Of a stretch of 64,000 bases of DNA, positions 9,951 to 23,623 are shown in pieces. The notes below the pieces were generated by a model, which was not told where the DNA came from, ran no database searches, and saw nothing but the letters and a program-made list of their open reading frames with translations. Position numbers and translations under genes: made by a program. How positions within the stretch are numbered: the first letter of the stretch is position 1; every line of letters starts with the position of its first letter. The DNA is from Paraconiothyrium sp. Pb-2020 (taxonomy: Eukaryota; Ascomycota; Dothideomycetes; Pleosporales; Didymosphaeriaceae): the NCBI GenBank assembly GCA_022419385.1, contig JAJUBI010000002.1:5298166-5362165 (forward strand), given 5' to 3'.

Positions 9951-12900
9951 CTACTTCAAATCACTCTTCTTGAGGAGCCGTTGCCACACGACAGGCGGCG
10001 CGCGACACACCGTCTCGAAATAAGCTACAAGCACCGAGTCCATTCCTAGCTTCGCCGCGCGTCTGGCCCAATCATGAAGCGCCAGTTTCTCGGCGTCACG
10101 TCCCGTCGCGGCATCAATGAAGCTCTTGATGTCGTCGAATGGGATATCGATATCACCACGTTCGTGAAGATACCGCACTGGAAAGTACTCCTGGTCGTGA
10201 TGAATGGTAACATGGATCTCAGCCATCATGCTAGCGACCACATTATCTAATCTGGTCAAATTGATGAAGCCACGGAGGTTCGGCGAGACTGGCACAGCAT
10301 TGGCGAGCTTGCAGTATTTGAGTAGATTGCTTACGACGTCGAGACTGTTGATATCGGCTCGTGAAGTAAGGGCGCTGCGCTGAACACTGGTGGGGCGATG
10401 GATCCAAATAGGCCATTTGCCGTCGCTGTGCTGGTGGACCTTCTCCAGGTATCGCTCGCTTGCCCACTTGGACGCACTGTACCCATCAAACGCATCGGAG
10501 GGTGGCGGATAGTAAGCCGCCGACTCTTCGTCGAACTCGCTTAGCCCAGAGTATTGCAGGATGCTCGCTGTCGAGACATAGTGAATAGGCATCTTCTTGC
10601 CAGCGAGCAAGCACATCGAAACAATTTCTTTTGTGGCATGTAAATTGACCGCTCGCAGCGATCGGTACGTTTTGAGGTGAGAAGTGTCGGCCCCATTGTG
10701 AATGATCCGATCTGCTTCTCGGAAGATGAGGGTGGCTGTGGCTTCGTCTAGCCCCAGACGTGACAGTGCGAGATCTCCCTCATGCGGAATCACCTTTGGA
10801 TGTGCAAGAAGTGGAAGCGAGGATACACGGGTGCGCATGTTTCGCAATGCAACGCAATGTATCTTCTCAACGTTTGCGTCGTCGACCAACGCCTGTAAGA
10901 AGGCTTGTCCAAGCAGACCAGTAGCTCCCGTAAGGATCACCACCTTGGTAGGCGCGCGGAGAGGAATTTTAGCATTCTTCAGTGCCGAGTCGAGTGATAC
11001 TGGAACGGCAGTTTCCAATTCCCAGTCGAAACACTCCGATCCCGACCTCCTCTTGTCGTCGATGCGTTTTGACATGGCCCCTAAAGTGCTAGCTTCAAAC
11101 ATTTCCGCAAAAGGAAAGTCGAAGCCAAAGCCCTTCTGTATCTGTGATTGTAGTCGCAAAAGAAGCATAGAGGTGCCGCCAACGTGGAAGAAATCGGTGT
11201 CAGGCCGGATGCGGTGCCGCCTAGAGACATCCTTTGAAATGATGTCTTGCCACATCTTCTTTAATCGTGCCTCAGTTTGTGTAAGGATTGCGTCGGAAGC
11301 CTTGTCGTCGTCATCAATCTCACTGACATTCGGCAATTCTGGAAGCGGTAATGATGCAACTGCTCTACGATCCAGCTTTCCCGAGCTCATCATAGGTAAT
11401 TCTTGGACGGCGATCGCCACAGCCGGCCACATGTACTGCGGCAAAGGGAGATTAGAAGACAACTCACTCAACACATGCTGGTGATCATTCTCGGCTGGGC
11501 AGTGGTTGGGGTCGAATCTGACATGGGCAACCAGAAACTCGGGGCTCTGAGGGGATGTGCGAGTGACCGATACAACAACATCGGTGAGTAGGCCATTGGA
11601 CTCCTTGAGCATGACATTTTCGATCTCTTGGAGGTCAACGCGCAAGCCTCGAAGTTTGTGTTGGGTATCGCCAGATCTGCGGCCTTCTATGAGTAGACAA
11701 CCGCCCTTGCGCCATCGCCCGTTGTCTCCGGTGCGGTGCATAGTAGTCCACCCGCAAGACCTGAACGATGCTGGGGCGTAAGGGTCTGGTAAGAATCTCT
11801 CTTCTGTCAACACTGCATTATCCAGATAGCCTGAAGCAACGCCTGCCCCACCGATATATATCTCGCCTTGAACGCCGGGCGGGACTGGCCGGAGTTGTTC
11901 GTCCAAAACATAGACAGAATAATTCGGGAACGGTCCACCAACGGCAGGTGTCTTGTCGTCATCCCCATAGAAAAGCTCCATGGCTGTAGTGATGAAGGTG
12001 ATCTCGGTCGGGCCGTACATGTGAAAAAAGCGCGGTCGGGGTTGAGGTCCAAGGGTGGCCTGCAGTTCCAGCACAATGTTCGTACCTGGCTCGCCCCCGC
12101 ACATGGCCGTTTTCCAATATATAGAATTTGCAAGGCTTTCACTGTCCCCGTATCGCAACCAATTGCTGTACTCAGAAGGCACGCCCTGGGTAACGGTAAC
12201 GCCCTCGGAGGCGATGATTTGGGTAATGGCGCGAGCATCCACTCGCATGGCACGAGGGACAATGCACACTGTCCCTCCGTATGCGAGCGCAAAGAAGGAC
12301 TGGAGATAGGCCATATCGAAGCCTGAAGAGCTTTGTTGCAGCACCGTGTCTCTGCCTCCGGATCTGAATAAGGGTGGAACAAATTCAGCCCAATTCCTGA
12401 ACCCGCCATGCTTCAGAACAATACCCTTGGGAACGCCTGTAGATCCACTCGTGTATAAGATCATGGCTGGATCATCCGCTTTTGGCAGTGTTAGGGCATC
12501 GACCGTCTGGGTCTTGTCGGGAACGAAAGCGGAAACCTGCTCGACATTGATGATTTTGCGAACACCATCCGTGTTAAGGTGTTTCGTAGCCTGAGTTCCG
12601 GTACTGGAATCGACAAGAATATATTGAGCTTTGCTGTTGTCCGCCATGTCTGCAAGACGCTTGACTAGCGTTCCGGCATCAAATGGTACGCAGACGGCCC
12701 CGCTGCCAAACACGCCCAGAACAGAGCAAAGCCAGTCTGGAGTCGGCTCTTGATAGACTGCGACAATACAGCCGGCGTTACATCCTTCAGCCCGAAGGAC
12801 CGAAGCTATTCCCTGAGCCTTTTGCAGCATCTCAGCGTAGGTCATCGACTTGCCGCCAAATGGGAGCTTGAGTGCCGCATCGTTAGGATTCAAGTTCGCC

Positions 12901-15900
12901 ACAGCCTCGACCTGACCGATAATGGATTGATACGGCCATTGAGATGAAATAGATTCCCCTATACTCATACTGTTAGCAGCCACGTGACACATCGTTGGAA
13001 TTGAGAGTAATGGGTGGAAATTGTTACCTCTGCCAAAACGGAGCGCACGCTCAATGTCTTCCGCATCAAAGATATGTGGATCTGCAAATGCGGCACTCGG
13101 AGTGCTCACGAGAGAATTAATCAACTTCTCGTAGCTCCTGAGCAGGAACCGGACATCTTCCTCTCCGTACATGTCTCCACGAGTGAGAAGCATCAGATGG
13201 CAAGTGTCATCTCCTGCATCATCTATGATATCAAGAGAGATATCATAAGGAAGCTCTGATGCCTGGAAGGACAGTAGTTCTAGTTGGCATTCGCCCCATG
13301 CCTGTGTTTTGCGCATTCCTTGGCGATAGTCGAAGAAGGCCTGGAAAATGGGTGCGTGGGTTGCTGAACGGGAAACACCGAGGCTGCGACAAGTCAGTGA
13401 TTTCTCTGTATTGCAGCTTATGAATAAGACGACAGGGGGAATGTATACTTACTCATTCAATAAGAGCTGGAAAGGAATATCCGAGTGTGCTAGTGCTGAA
13501 GTAGACTTGGCCTTGGTCTTCTGGAGCTCGCCTTCAAATTTCTGCAATGCGCTGTTCGAGAAGCGCAAGGGCAAGAGATTGATATATGGACCTAGGCCAT
13601 CCATAGCGCCTTCATGAGACCTATTGGCATCCGCTATGCCAATGCAAACCTCCTCTGCTTCGGCAAATCGTGATAGGAGTGCACGGAAGACGGTGAGGAA
13701 GAAATGGAAGGGGCGAACTTTGCAGCGTCGACAGATATCCCAGATACGCGATTTCATCGCTGCATCTATCGAAAGATCATCCCTACAGTTCTGATAACTC
13801 GTTTGCACTGGCCGAGTTATGACTGGAGAGATACGCAACACTGGAAGCGGCGGTGGACAGGGCGTAAGTTCCTTCCTCCAAAACCGCAAACTATCTTCCA
13901 TTTCGCCAGTCTTGAAGGCGTCAATTTGGGTCCGAACAAAGGTAGAGTATTGAAAGACTGGAGCGCTGTTGTCGACTGCAGCCTCGTTTTCGTATAGTCG
14001 CAATAAGTCTCGTGTAAGGATGGTGCCCGATATCCCGTCCATGACCAGAGAGTGCGTTCCATATAAGAGGAAATGGACGTCTGATGATAACTCCAGGAGC
14101 AGTACTCGCAGACATTCTCCTGACTCCAAATTATAAGTGTACTCTTGGAGCTCTCGAGTAGCAGTCGCAACTTCCCCCTCACTAGTAATTTGTCTGCGCT
14201 CCAAGCACAACGAACCACTCTCCATGATGCCTTGTTGCGGCCGGTCATCGACGACTCTGAAACAGGTACGCAAAACCTCGTGATGTTTGGCGAGGTGTAC
14301 TATGGCCCTTTCCAAATCCGGAATGCGAAGACGGCCTGTGATCTTGAACACCCCTGTATGATTAAGCCCAGCCATGTTGTCCAGAAACTTCAACACGAAC
14401 CAGAACATGGTCTGGCTGAATGATAGTTCTATGAACCGTTCTATGATCGTATCTCCGCGGCTACGAGTGATGATAACTGGACTTAATTGCTCTTCTGGTG
14501 GGGTGCTTGGGGGACTCTTCGACGCTGCTGTGGAGGATACATCCATTTCCGTGGTGGCTGTGGAAGATGACCCGTCCGTGCCGCCCGTATCGGAAGATGA
14601 AGACGAAGAAGAAGCGACAACGACTGATTCTTCGCTCTTCTTGGTTTCTTTCAGCACGACCGCCGGCTGAGATGACTGGTTCTCGCGCTGTGCCAAATCT
14701 CCACCAGCTCCAGATACAACATTGGGTATGAGGTCAGTGGATAGATTGTCCTTGGCGATGGCGACAAGCTGGCGAACAGACAAACCGCTAAGAATTTTCA
14801 TCACCGGCAGATTGACGTTGACTGTCTTCAGAAACCACGTACGGATCTCAACAGCGAGGAGAGAATCGAGACCAATGCCGTCCAGGGTAAGGTCTAAAAA
14901 TTCAGAGTCGCTCAGATCAGTGCCCCCTTGAACCTGGAAAAGCGAGCAAATGAAGGGCTTCAAAGCATCTGTCATCACCTGCAATACTTGGGCAGTACTC
15001 TTGGCAAGTAGGAGGAGAGACTTGACAGAAGCCTTCGCTATGGAAGTTTTGGAGACATCGGCGGTTTCGTCGTTTCGAATGAAATGCGTCGCAGTTGGAT
15101 TGTCGAACCAATACGGTGGTTTCTCGGGATTTGAGCCGACCTTGTGCAGTCCCAGTGCGATTTCAAAATATCCATCGGACTCTGAATGCGTGCGTCCAGC
15201 CAGCACAGCTTCAGCAAACAGCTTATGGAAGTCTTGTTCAGATGTGAGGGAATAGCCAGTGGTGCGCGGAAAGTTCGTCTTGGTCCTATCGCTCTTCTCC
15301 GTAACATATCCAACGCCCAAAATGGGCGCAATGTGTATGACCGAGGCAGCAAGGCCGCGTTGTCTCCGCTGTTCAACGAGACTAGTCATGAACATGTTGG
15401 CGGCCGCGTAATTCGCTTGTCCAGGGTTTCCGGTAACGGCAACGATGGACGAAAAGGCGATGTAGAACTCAAGATCAACGTTGAAAAATATCTTGTCCAG
15501 GTTCAGCGTGCCTTTCACTTTGGGGCGACAGACCGTTTCCATGTCTTCGAGCGCCATGTTGCTGAGTGTCGTATCCACCAACACCATAGCGGCCGATGCG
15601 ACGCCTCCGACTGGTGGCATGGCGGAACAGATGTCAAGATATAAAGACTTGGTCTGGACCAGGTTCGTAAGATCACTACACAAGATAATTCATTAGTCAA
15701 ATTCGATAGGCAATGCTTGATATAATAAAGTTGTCACGGAATTTGTTAATGCTCCCACTTACTTGGAATGTACTTTGACGACCGCACCCAGAGACGCCAT
15801 TCTCTCTTGCCATGCACGAGACACGTTAGGATTGCGGCTAGTCATGACGATGTATCTGGCACCTTTCTCAATCATCCATTCGCAAAGAGATAGACCCAGG

Positions 15901-18900
15901 CTGCCGGTGAGTCCAGCAAGCCAGTATGTCTTGGTGTTGGAGAACATGTTTCGATCGTCAACGGGGCGGATTTGAACCTGAGCCTGGAATGCAGACTCCC
16001 ATTTCAAAACAATATGGCGAGCTTTACCATCATTTCCAGAGCTGATGGCGATATTGACATCCGATATCCGGTCAATCGGAATGACAGGGCTCTCCAAGCT
16101 CAAGTGGGGTAGGTCTTCCAAAGCACGTCTAATGGCTGTGTCCAGGAGAGTACGTAGATTCAAGTCGGAGGATCCAGTGGCACCGAGATCAACATCTGCT
16201 CTAATTTCATGCAGTTCAGCAATGGACGTGACTTTGCATCGTTGGGGTAGATGTAAGCGGATCCGGGCTGTAGAGTCTACAACGTCCCTTTCACGGGTAT
16301 CGTTGCAAATCAGGAAGACGGAGGCATCCTTGGGCAAAAGATCGCGGACGATTCGAGCGGGAGCTTGAGGGTGGATCCATGACCACCCAAGAAGTTCGCA
16401 TCGCTGCGTACTCATGGTGGACGAGAGTATCGTTACACCCACCTGGTTGCCTGCGGCCTCCTTCTTGATCATCGTTGCAAAAGCGGGCTCCGGCTCGTAG
16501 AGGACTACATGATCGCTGTGGGACAAGCCGCTAAGAATGTCCATGGTAAGAATGTTCCCGGCCACGATACGGAGAAATCGAGCCGTGACCTCTGGTTCAC
16601 TAAGGAGCATCTCTTCTCTACTCGATAGAACCCTTGATAGGGCTTGCAGAGAAGGGATGGAAGGGGCGAGTTCGCTTGATAGTATAACCCGTAACGAGCC
16701 CTTATCCCTTGCAAGGCTCACGTGAGCGTATCCAAGACCTTTGACTCTGCAGGCCAAAAGAAGTGAGTGTGTGAGGTGTAGTAAGTCAGAGCTGGCCTCT
16801 CGTTCAAATTCCTCGAGATAGTACTCTTTACGGTGCGTGTCAAACCTAATAGTGACATCGTGTACGTCCGATATCTCACCCTCGCGTTCCTGGAGTGTCT
16901 TGGTTGCGTAAATGGGACGGCGGGCGGCATTGTAACGATCGTTCAGATCCTTCTTGGGAATGATACGTGGAATGAGTGTTTGTCCCTCTTTGTCGAGAAC
17001 AAATTCTCGCTCGACCGTTGTGAGCAGAGGGAGACTACTTTCTGTATTGTCCCTTCGTGGAGCCCAGGCTAATCCGGCCTTGAAGCGAAGAAGGTACTCC
17101 CCAATCAACCTGGAGTCCAAAGAACCGGCCCCTTCAAAATCCAGGAACTGGAACGCCAGTGTGGGTATCTCAAGCAGCGCCGCACGTACCAGTCCAACTG
17201 TCACTGTGGTTGAGAAAGCTCGAGTCAGCATCGTTCCTCAAAAGAGTAGCTTCAATTTCAAGTTCAAGCGTGCAAAAGGATTTCGGAAGACTATATGAAA
17301 GTAGATTGAATGCCCGGATGACTTACTATTGGCGAAGGGATCCTGAGCACGCCGCCCCTGCGTGATCCACAACACTGAGCCAGCATTATGTAAGACATAT
17401 TTCATTGATCGAAGATCGTGGTCAGTGAGATCTTGGAACATTGGCTTATCGATGTCGGAGAGACTCAAAATCGTTGTCTGGGAAGAGATGTGCACATTCA
17501 GAGCTGCGACATCCGCAAGCGAGTGGAGGTGTGTCATCTTGGCAAAGTACTTCTTCAAGAGCAACTGCAATTGGCAAACGATCTCTGCGGCTGTAGAGTT
17601 CTCACCGCCGACAATTAGCAATTCCTGCATTGAAGGTTCGGACGCGGGGTTTATTAGTTGCAGTGCTTGTGGAGAGACAGCTAGCGGGTCGCGGAGGAAG
17701 TTTACTCGGGCATCGACGGCCTGCGAAACGAAGACAGTATTCGGAGTCAAGAGAGGATCGACAACAGCGACCTGAGAATCGCACCCAGAAAACCCAGTGC
17801 TGCGTAAAAGCTCATTCCATTCGGACACGGCGAGATTGGGGCCCAAGCTTCGGCCATCATTTTCTGCGCCTAGCCACCAGCCAGGGAATGCACCAAAAAT
17901 TGTTCCGAGACGTGCAGTGTCGTTGTTGATCCCCTCATTGACGACGAGATAGCCACCAGGCTTGAGTAGTCGCCTCGTGTTCAGGAGAGATTGACGCATC
18001 ACCGGCGTCGCATGGAGTACCTGAGACGCAACAATCAAATCATAAGCCTTCTCTGCGTAGCCCTGGTGGAAAGGGTCTTTGCTGATGTCCAGGACTTTGT
18101 ATGCCAACCGTGAAGATGACGACAGCGAACTAAATTGTTCTTTCGCCCTGAGGAAGAATCCTGCGGAGATATCGGTAAAGGTGTACGACGAGAAGCTGTC
18201 GCCCACCATATCGAGAATCGCCTTTGTCGCACCACCAGTTCCAGCTCCAATCTCGAGGATGTTCATATGGGGATATCTGTGCGTGATCTGCTTGACGGTT
18301 CTTGCGAGATACTTGGTATGATGGGCCATGCCAAGAGCGACAGGGTAGAAATCGTTCAGAAGATCATCTTTCATGGTCAGCTCGATCGCCGACGTCTTGC
18401 CTTTCACAATGTCGTGCAGGTTTTCGCCGATCCTTGTTAGGAGCTTGTAGTCGACGACATCTGTAAATGGCTTCGACGCTGCAGCGATGGTTGCTTGTGT
18501 ATCCTGGAACCATTCCTCTTTCCAAAAAGGTAGCTGACCATTTGCAATTCGAGAATCGACGTGTTTAGCGAAGGTAAAAAGTCTACTGAGAGGTTGCTCG
18601 TCATTTCGAGATGGGTGATTGAGGGGAATGGAATTCTGTAGTTGCTTTAGGTAGTAGAAAGATAGTCTCTCGAGAAAGCGAGCCAGCTCAAGCTCTCGTG
18701 GGTCGGGAATCGGACTCAAATCGTAGGCAGCCTTTGCAGCATCCGGGAACGCACTGTCCCATACCATAACGGACATTATTTCCCGGTCGTCCTGAGCAGT
18801 AGGTGGAGAGAACGGAACGCAGTCGAGCCCTTCGACTTGAACCATTGCGTAGCTAGACTCATCCAAAGCCGAGAACGAATGTCCCCGTGGAGGGTACACA

Positions 18901-21900
18901 TCTACATCACCCTTGAAGGAATCGGCCATTCTGTGCTGCAGGTAGGAGCTGAACGGCAATTGTTGACCGCTGGTGATATGACTCCCTGAAGTGCAAGGGT
19001 TGACTGTGATACGGTCTATGGTCTTCGGGACGTGCATGCTCCATAGACTGCCGTCAAAGGGTGCTGCTTTGGCAAGTAGTACTGCTTGGAAAGCTGCATC
19101 TAGCATACCAGGATGCACCAAGAGTTCAGACTTCAGGCCCTTGCTAGGGCCTGCAACAGAACCAGTGACTGAACCGAGTTTCCTTTTGAGATCTGATAAA
19201 GCACGGAACTCTCCAGAATACTCGTACTCCAACCGCTCTAGCGACTCGTAGAATTCTTCTGCCCGTACAGGGAGAAGACTGTCAGGTGACGGTCCCCTGG
19301 TCGGGAGGGTTTGAGGACTTGGTTCTCCGAGAGAGATTTTAACATAACCAACAGTGAGCACGCGTAACTGCGAGTCACTGTGCAAGCCATGACCAGTCCC
19401 CGAGGAGGCAGCTGAATACTTGAAGTTGGCAGAGTTTATGTCGGCTTCCCGAGTGATGTTGTTGAGCGCAAAGATAGCCTCGACCCTGGAATCATCGCTG
19501 TCAAAGGTCAAAGCTTGCTGGATGTTGACATCATGGACTTGAATGAGTTTCGCGGTGCCAAACGCAGGAACAAGTGCGAGCAATTCCCTGCAGGCTTCGA
19601 TAGCAAGCACCACGTACCCAGCAGCGGGAAAGACGATCTGGCTCTGGAGTCGGTGTCCACCAAGCCAAGGGATCTCTGCGGGACTCAGGATTTGACGCCA
19701 TCTCAACTCTTGTTCGACGGAGGCGTCACTGGTCATATGGCCAAGAAGCTCGTGGACTCTGGGTCTGGACATGGAAGCCTTGGTATATCTCGACTCGTGC
19801 CAATAGTCGACATGATGATCCCACGCGTATGTTGGAAGGTCCTTCACGAGTCTCGGGGGACCTTTCTCAGACATGAAGTTGTCGAAGGCATGCAGATCAA
19901 GCGAGGGCTGGCCCATGTGTGTCCAAATGTGACCTAGCCCTTCTGCTACAGCTACATTGTCTCGGGCGCCTCTTTTCAAGAGCCCTGTATAGGGTATATC
20001 CGCTCCGATCGTCTCTCGGATTGTTTGTGCTGCTGGGCCTTGTAATGCCGGGTGGGGACCAACCTCGAGAGCGAGGAGATTCTTACTGGGGCCGAGGTCG
20101 GTGGCTGTCTTCTGAACAGCTTGCATAAACAGGACCGGGTTCACGGCATTGTCGACCCAGTACTGATGGCTCAGGCTGTCCAGACCATGATGAAGTATGT
20201 TCTTTCCAGATACACTGGAGATCCAGGTACAAGTTGGGGTAGAAACTTGGATATTCAAAGAGCGCAAAGATTCGGCATAAGGTCCGGCGACCGGGGCCAT
20301 GTGATGTGAATGGTAGGCTTTGTCCACCTTGAGCAAACGGGCGAACTTGTCTTCGTCTTCCAAGATGGCCTGCAGCTCTTCAATGGCATCAGCATCGCCA
20401 GCCAGTGTCAGACTGGAAGAGGCGTTGTAGGCAGCGATTGTGGCGCGGCCCTCGAAGACTGGCGATTCGAGGAGCTCTGAAGCGTCGTCAGCCGTAACGC
20501 CGACAGCCAACATGGCACCCTTGTGGCCCTGTATACCAGCGAGCTTGGTGTGCAGGCCGCGGTAATAGGCAATGGCAATGGCATCATGGGCAGAGAGGAC
20601 GTTGGCAGCATATGCGGCGGCAATCTCACCGGATGAATGGCCCACGACAGCGGTGAAGGTAATGCCGGCAGCGCGCAGAAGGTCAACAAGCACAATCTGG
20701 AGGGCGGTGCACAGCGGCTGTGACAGTCTAGCCTCGCCCACACGCGAAGACTCGACACCACGTTCCAGCTCCTGACGCAGCGACCACTGGGGACGATCAG
20801 AGGGTGGTAGGCGGCTCAGGTGCCCTTCGAGGTCAGCGATGATCGCCTCTACCGGCGAATGTTTGAGTAGCTCTGCGCCCATGCGAGGCCATTGGGCGCC
20901 CTGTCCCGTAAATATAGCCACGATGCCCATGTCGCGCCCCAGCTGTGCGCGGACGCCCACGGGGCTGCCAGATGAGGCAGCCTGGAGCTTCTCGCGCAGT
21001 CTGGTATACAGCTCGCGAGTATCGGCGGCTGCCACAGCGGTCGCATACTGCAAGCGACTCCTGCGAGTGTGCAGCGTGTAAGCCATATCGCGCAGTGATA
21101 CAGTCTGCTCATTAGCCTCGACGAAGGCTGCGAACGCTTCTAGGTATCTGCTCAGCGCCTTTTCAGACGCGGCCGAAAACACAAATGGCACAGCGGCAGT
21201 CGTACCGTTATGGGCTGGTGTTGCTGGCGGACTGGCATCATATGCCTCGAGCAGCGCAAAGCAGTTGGTGCCGCCAAAGCCAAAATTGTTGACGCCTGCC
21301 CGCCGCGGTCGCCTTTGGTCTTTCGGCCATGGCTCGGCGCGTCTTGGTACCTGCAGATGGGCGGCGAAAGGTTCTATGCGGGGATTGAGGCGATTGAGGA
21401 GCAGGTTTGGGGGCACGACGCTCTGCTGCAGTGCCAGTGACGCCTTCATGAGCCCAGCGATGCCGGCAGTGCCCTCAGTGTGGCCGCATACGGTCTTGAT
21501 GCTGCCGACCCAGAGTCGCCCATCATCCGCATCCTCCTGTCCGAAAAACGCCGAGTGGATGGCCTCTGCCTCGATCGGATCCCCTGCTGGTGTGCCTGTG
21601 CCGTGGGCCTCGAAATACTGGGGTCGGTCCGCATCGCACAGTGGATCCAGTCCAGCCCTGCGGTACGTATCTCGTATGAGAGCCGCCTGAGCGGCTGCGC
21701 TAGGTCTAGGGCAATGGTTAGTCTCTGTGATAGTCAAACAACCGGACCCGTGAGTCTACTTACAATGTGATCCCACGTGTCTTGCCATCCTGGTTGACAC
21801 CCGTCTCGCGGATAATGCACTCAACGTCATCACCATCTGCTAGCGCGTCGCTTAACTTCTTCAACACCACAGTTGCGACTCCCTCACCGCGAGCATATCC

Positions 21901-22623
21901 ATTCGCGTCCGCATCCCACATACGACCACGCCCGTCAGGAGAGAGCATCTGCAGCTTGCTCTCGCTAATATGCGTAATCGGATCGAGGATGAGATTAGCT
22001 CCTGCTGCGATGGCAACTCGCGACTGTCCCGACCGAAGCTGTTGCACCGCCTGATGTACCGCTACTAGGCTTGAGCTGCATGCCGTGTCGATCGTCATCG
22101 AAGGTCCATGCCAGTCGAAGAAGTACGACAGTCGATTCGACATCAGGCTGCGAGCCGTGCCCATGATATGGTACGTGCCGATGCTCTCGACGTCTCTCAT
22201 CATGAACTGTTCGTACTCTCCCATCATCAACCCGACATAGCACCCGGTGTCCGAACCCCGAAGCACATCCATGGTTTGGCCTGCTGCCTCAAGAGCCTCG
22301 TACGTTGTTTCGAGCAGTAGACGGAGCTGCGGATCCAACACGTTGGCCTCCGCCGGGTTGATGCCAAAGAACCCTGCGTCGAAGCGGCGCTCCACAGCGT
22401 CCTCCGAGAGGAAGTAAGACTTCATTCCCTCAACATTGCTGTGGCCGTGGTAGGCGCTATTCTTGTGATAGAAGCTTGATGCGTTGAAACGGGATGGCGG
22501 TACAGGAATGCAAAGGTCCTTGGGATTCTGAAGCAGTTCCCACAACTTCGAGGGAGTATTCGTGTCGCCAGGAAAACGACAAGCACTGCCGACGATTGCG
22601 ATTGGCTCATGCATGCTTGTCAT
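9951..22623 (-). CDS. Hybrid highly reducing PKS-NRPS synthetase
   Basis: Five exons: 22623-21764, 21705-17327, 17236-15763, 15675-13453 and 13383-9951. The introns are 58, 90, 87 and 69 bases, all GT-AG, and joining them gives one frame of 4122 residues. Domains in order: KS (Cys182 in DTACSSS, His321, His362); AT (Ser644 in GHSSGE); DH (His971 in WLGGH, Asp1156); C-methyltransferase (EIGAGTGGAT near 1438); an ER region without a recognisable ER motif; KR (TGSLG near 2190, Ser and Tyr present); ACP (Ser2509); a Ser-rich linker; condensation (HSLVMDG, 2779-2785); adenylation (LYTSGSTG near 3288, MYGPTE, SSGKLDRR); a second carrier (Ser3717); and a terminal reductase-like domain (GATGLLG near 3798, YSASK 3947-3951). 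Family knowledge: such enzymes make a polyketide, couple it to an amino acid and release it by reduction or Dieckmann cyclisation. Odd: the catalytic second His of HHxxxDG is Ser. The start ATG at 22623 directly precedes the KS strand EPIAIVG. Confidence 0.95.
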
Positions 22624-23623
22624 GTTCGAACAATGCTATACGACTGATGTATATGTCTGCAACGCTATTCTGGAGATATAAGAGACGTGTGAAGAGGAAA
22701 GTGCTGAAAGGAACAACGATTGAAGGCGATGTTAGAGATATGAGAACTCGAGCAATGTACTTGATGGCTCTATCGAATGCGGTCATGTAAGTTGTAGCCT
22801 GCCCTTTAAGCCTCCTATCTCTAACACCACATCAACACAACTACGAAGCAGGTCCTACGTATCAAGTTACCACGAACGCTAGTCCAATGATAGCCGAGGG
22901 TGACACCATATACGGGCTCCTTCGTACAGAGAGGAAGGTATGGACCTTGATCTTCACCGAAGCAATCGGACCGCCTACTTTCCGCCTTCACAAAAGGCCC
23001 TTCTGAGAGACTTCTGCATTCCCCATACGCTTAGCCACTATATTGGCCCCACAAATTTGCGTGGACTGGTCGTCGCCTGTAACTACCGGGGGGTATAACC
23101 ACCTACTGAAACGAACTTCCGGGGTACATTGAGTAGCGTGCTTTCTTATGTTTGACTGGGATCCGAAGTCTTCAACGCGTCAACCCATCTAACATCTCGG
23201 TCCTATGCAGTACGAGAGACAAGGGAGAGCGAGGCCCACTTCGGTGAAACTGTTGAGATCGACCGAATATTCGGAACTTGAAATCGGGAGACGTAATATT
23301 CCTTTCAGACGCAGTGGAGGCACGGGCTTCTGGGGACGGCAATCTCCGCAAGTGGGGAGCAGTAGCTAATCGTGTAGGATACATTCAGGATGCGGTCATT
23401 GTGAATCAATGCTTAACACTAAGAAGGCTGGATGAGAGCAAAACACTTGGTCGTTTTTGCATGAAGCAGATTACTCAAGGACAGATCATATTACAGGCTG
23501 GCCCTTTGGATGTCATAACAACTTTCTCAAGTTCTACAGAAAGGCTAACTCGCCGCCCCTAATCAAACTTATACCCGTCTGCAGTGTTGAATATGCAAAC
23601 TATGCTCTCCCATATTATAACAG
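22624..23623. other. Promoter region of the PKS-NRPS and 3' spacer of P450 A
   Basis: One kilobase between two minus-strand genes. Small open frames on both strands show no motif. It must hold the PKS-NRPS promoter. I did not find a convincing palindromic binding site by eye. Confidence 0.4.

Noticed and set aside
13384..13452. Split of the PKS-NRPS into two separate genes at the C domain
   Set aside because: A 69-base intron with GTAAGT and GCAG borders joins the two halves in frame through a continuous condensation-domain sequence.
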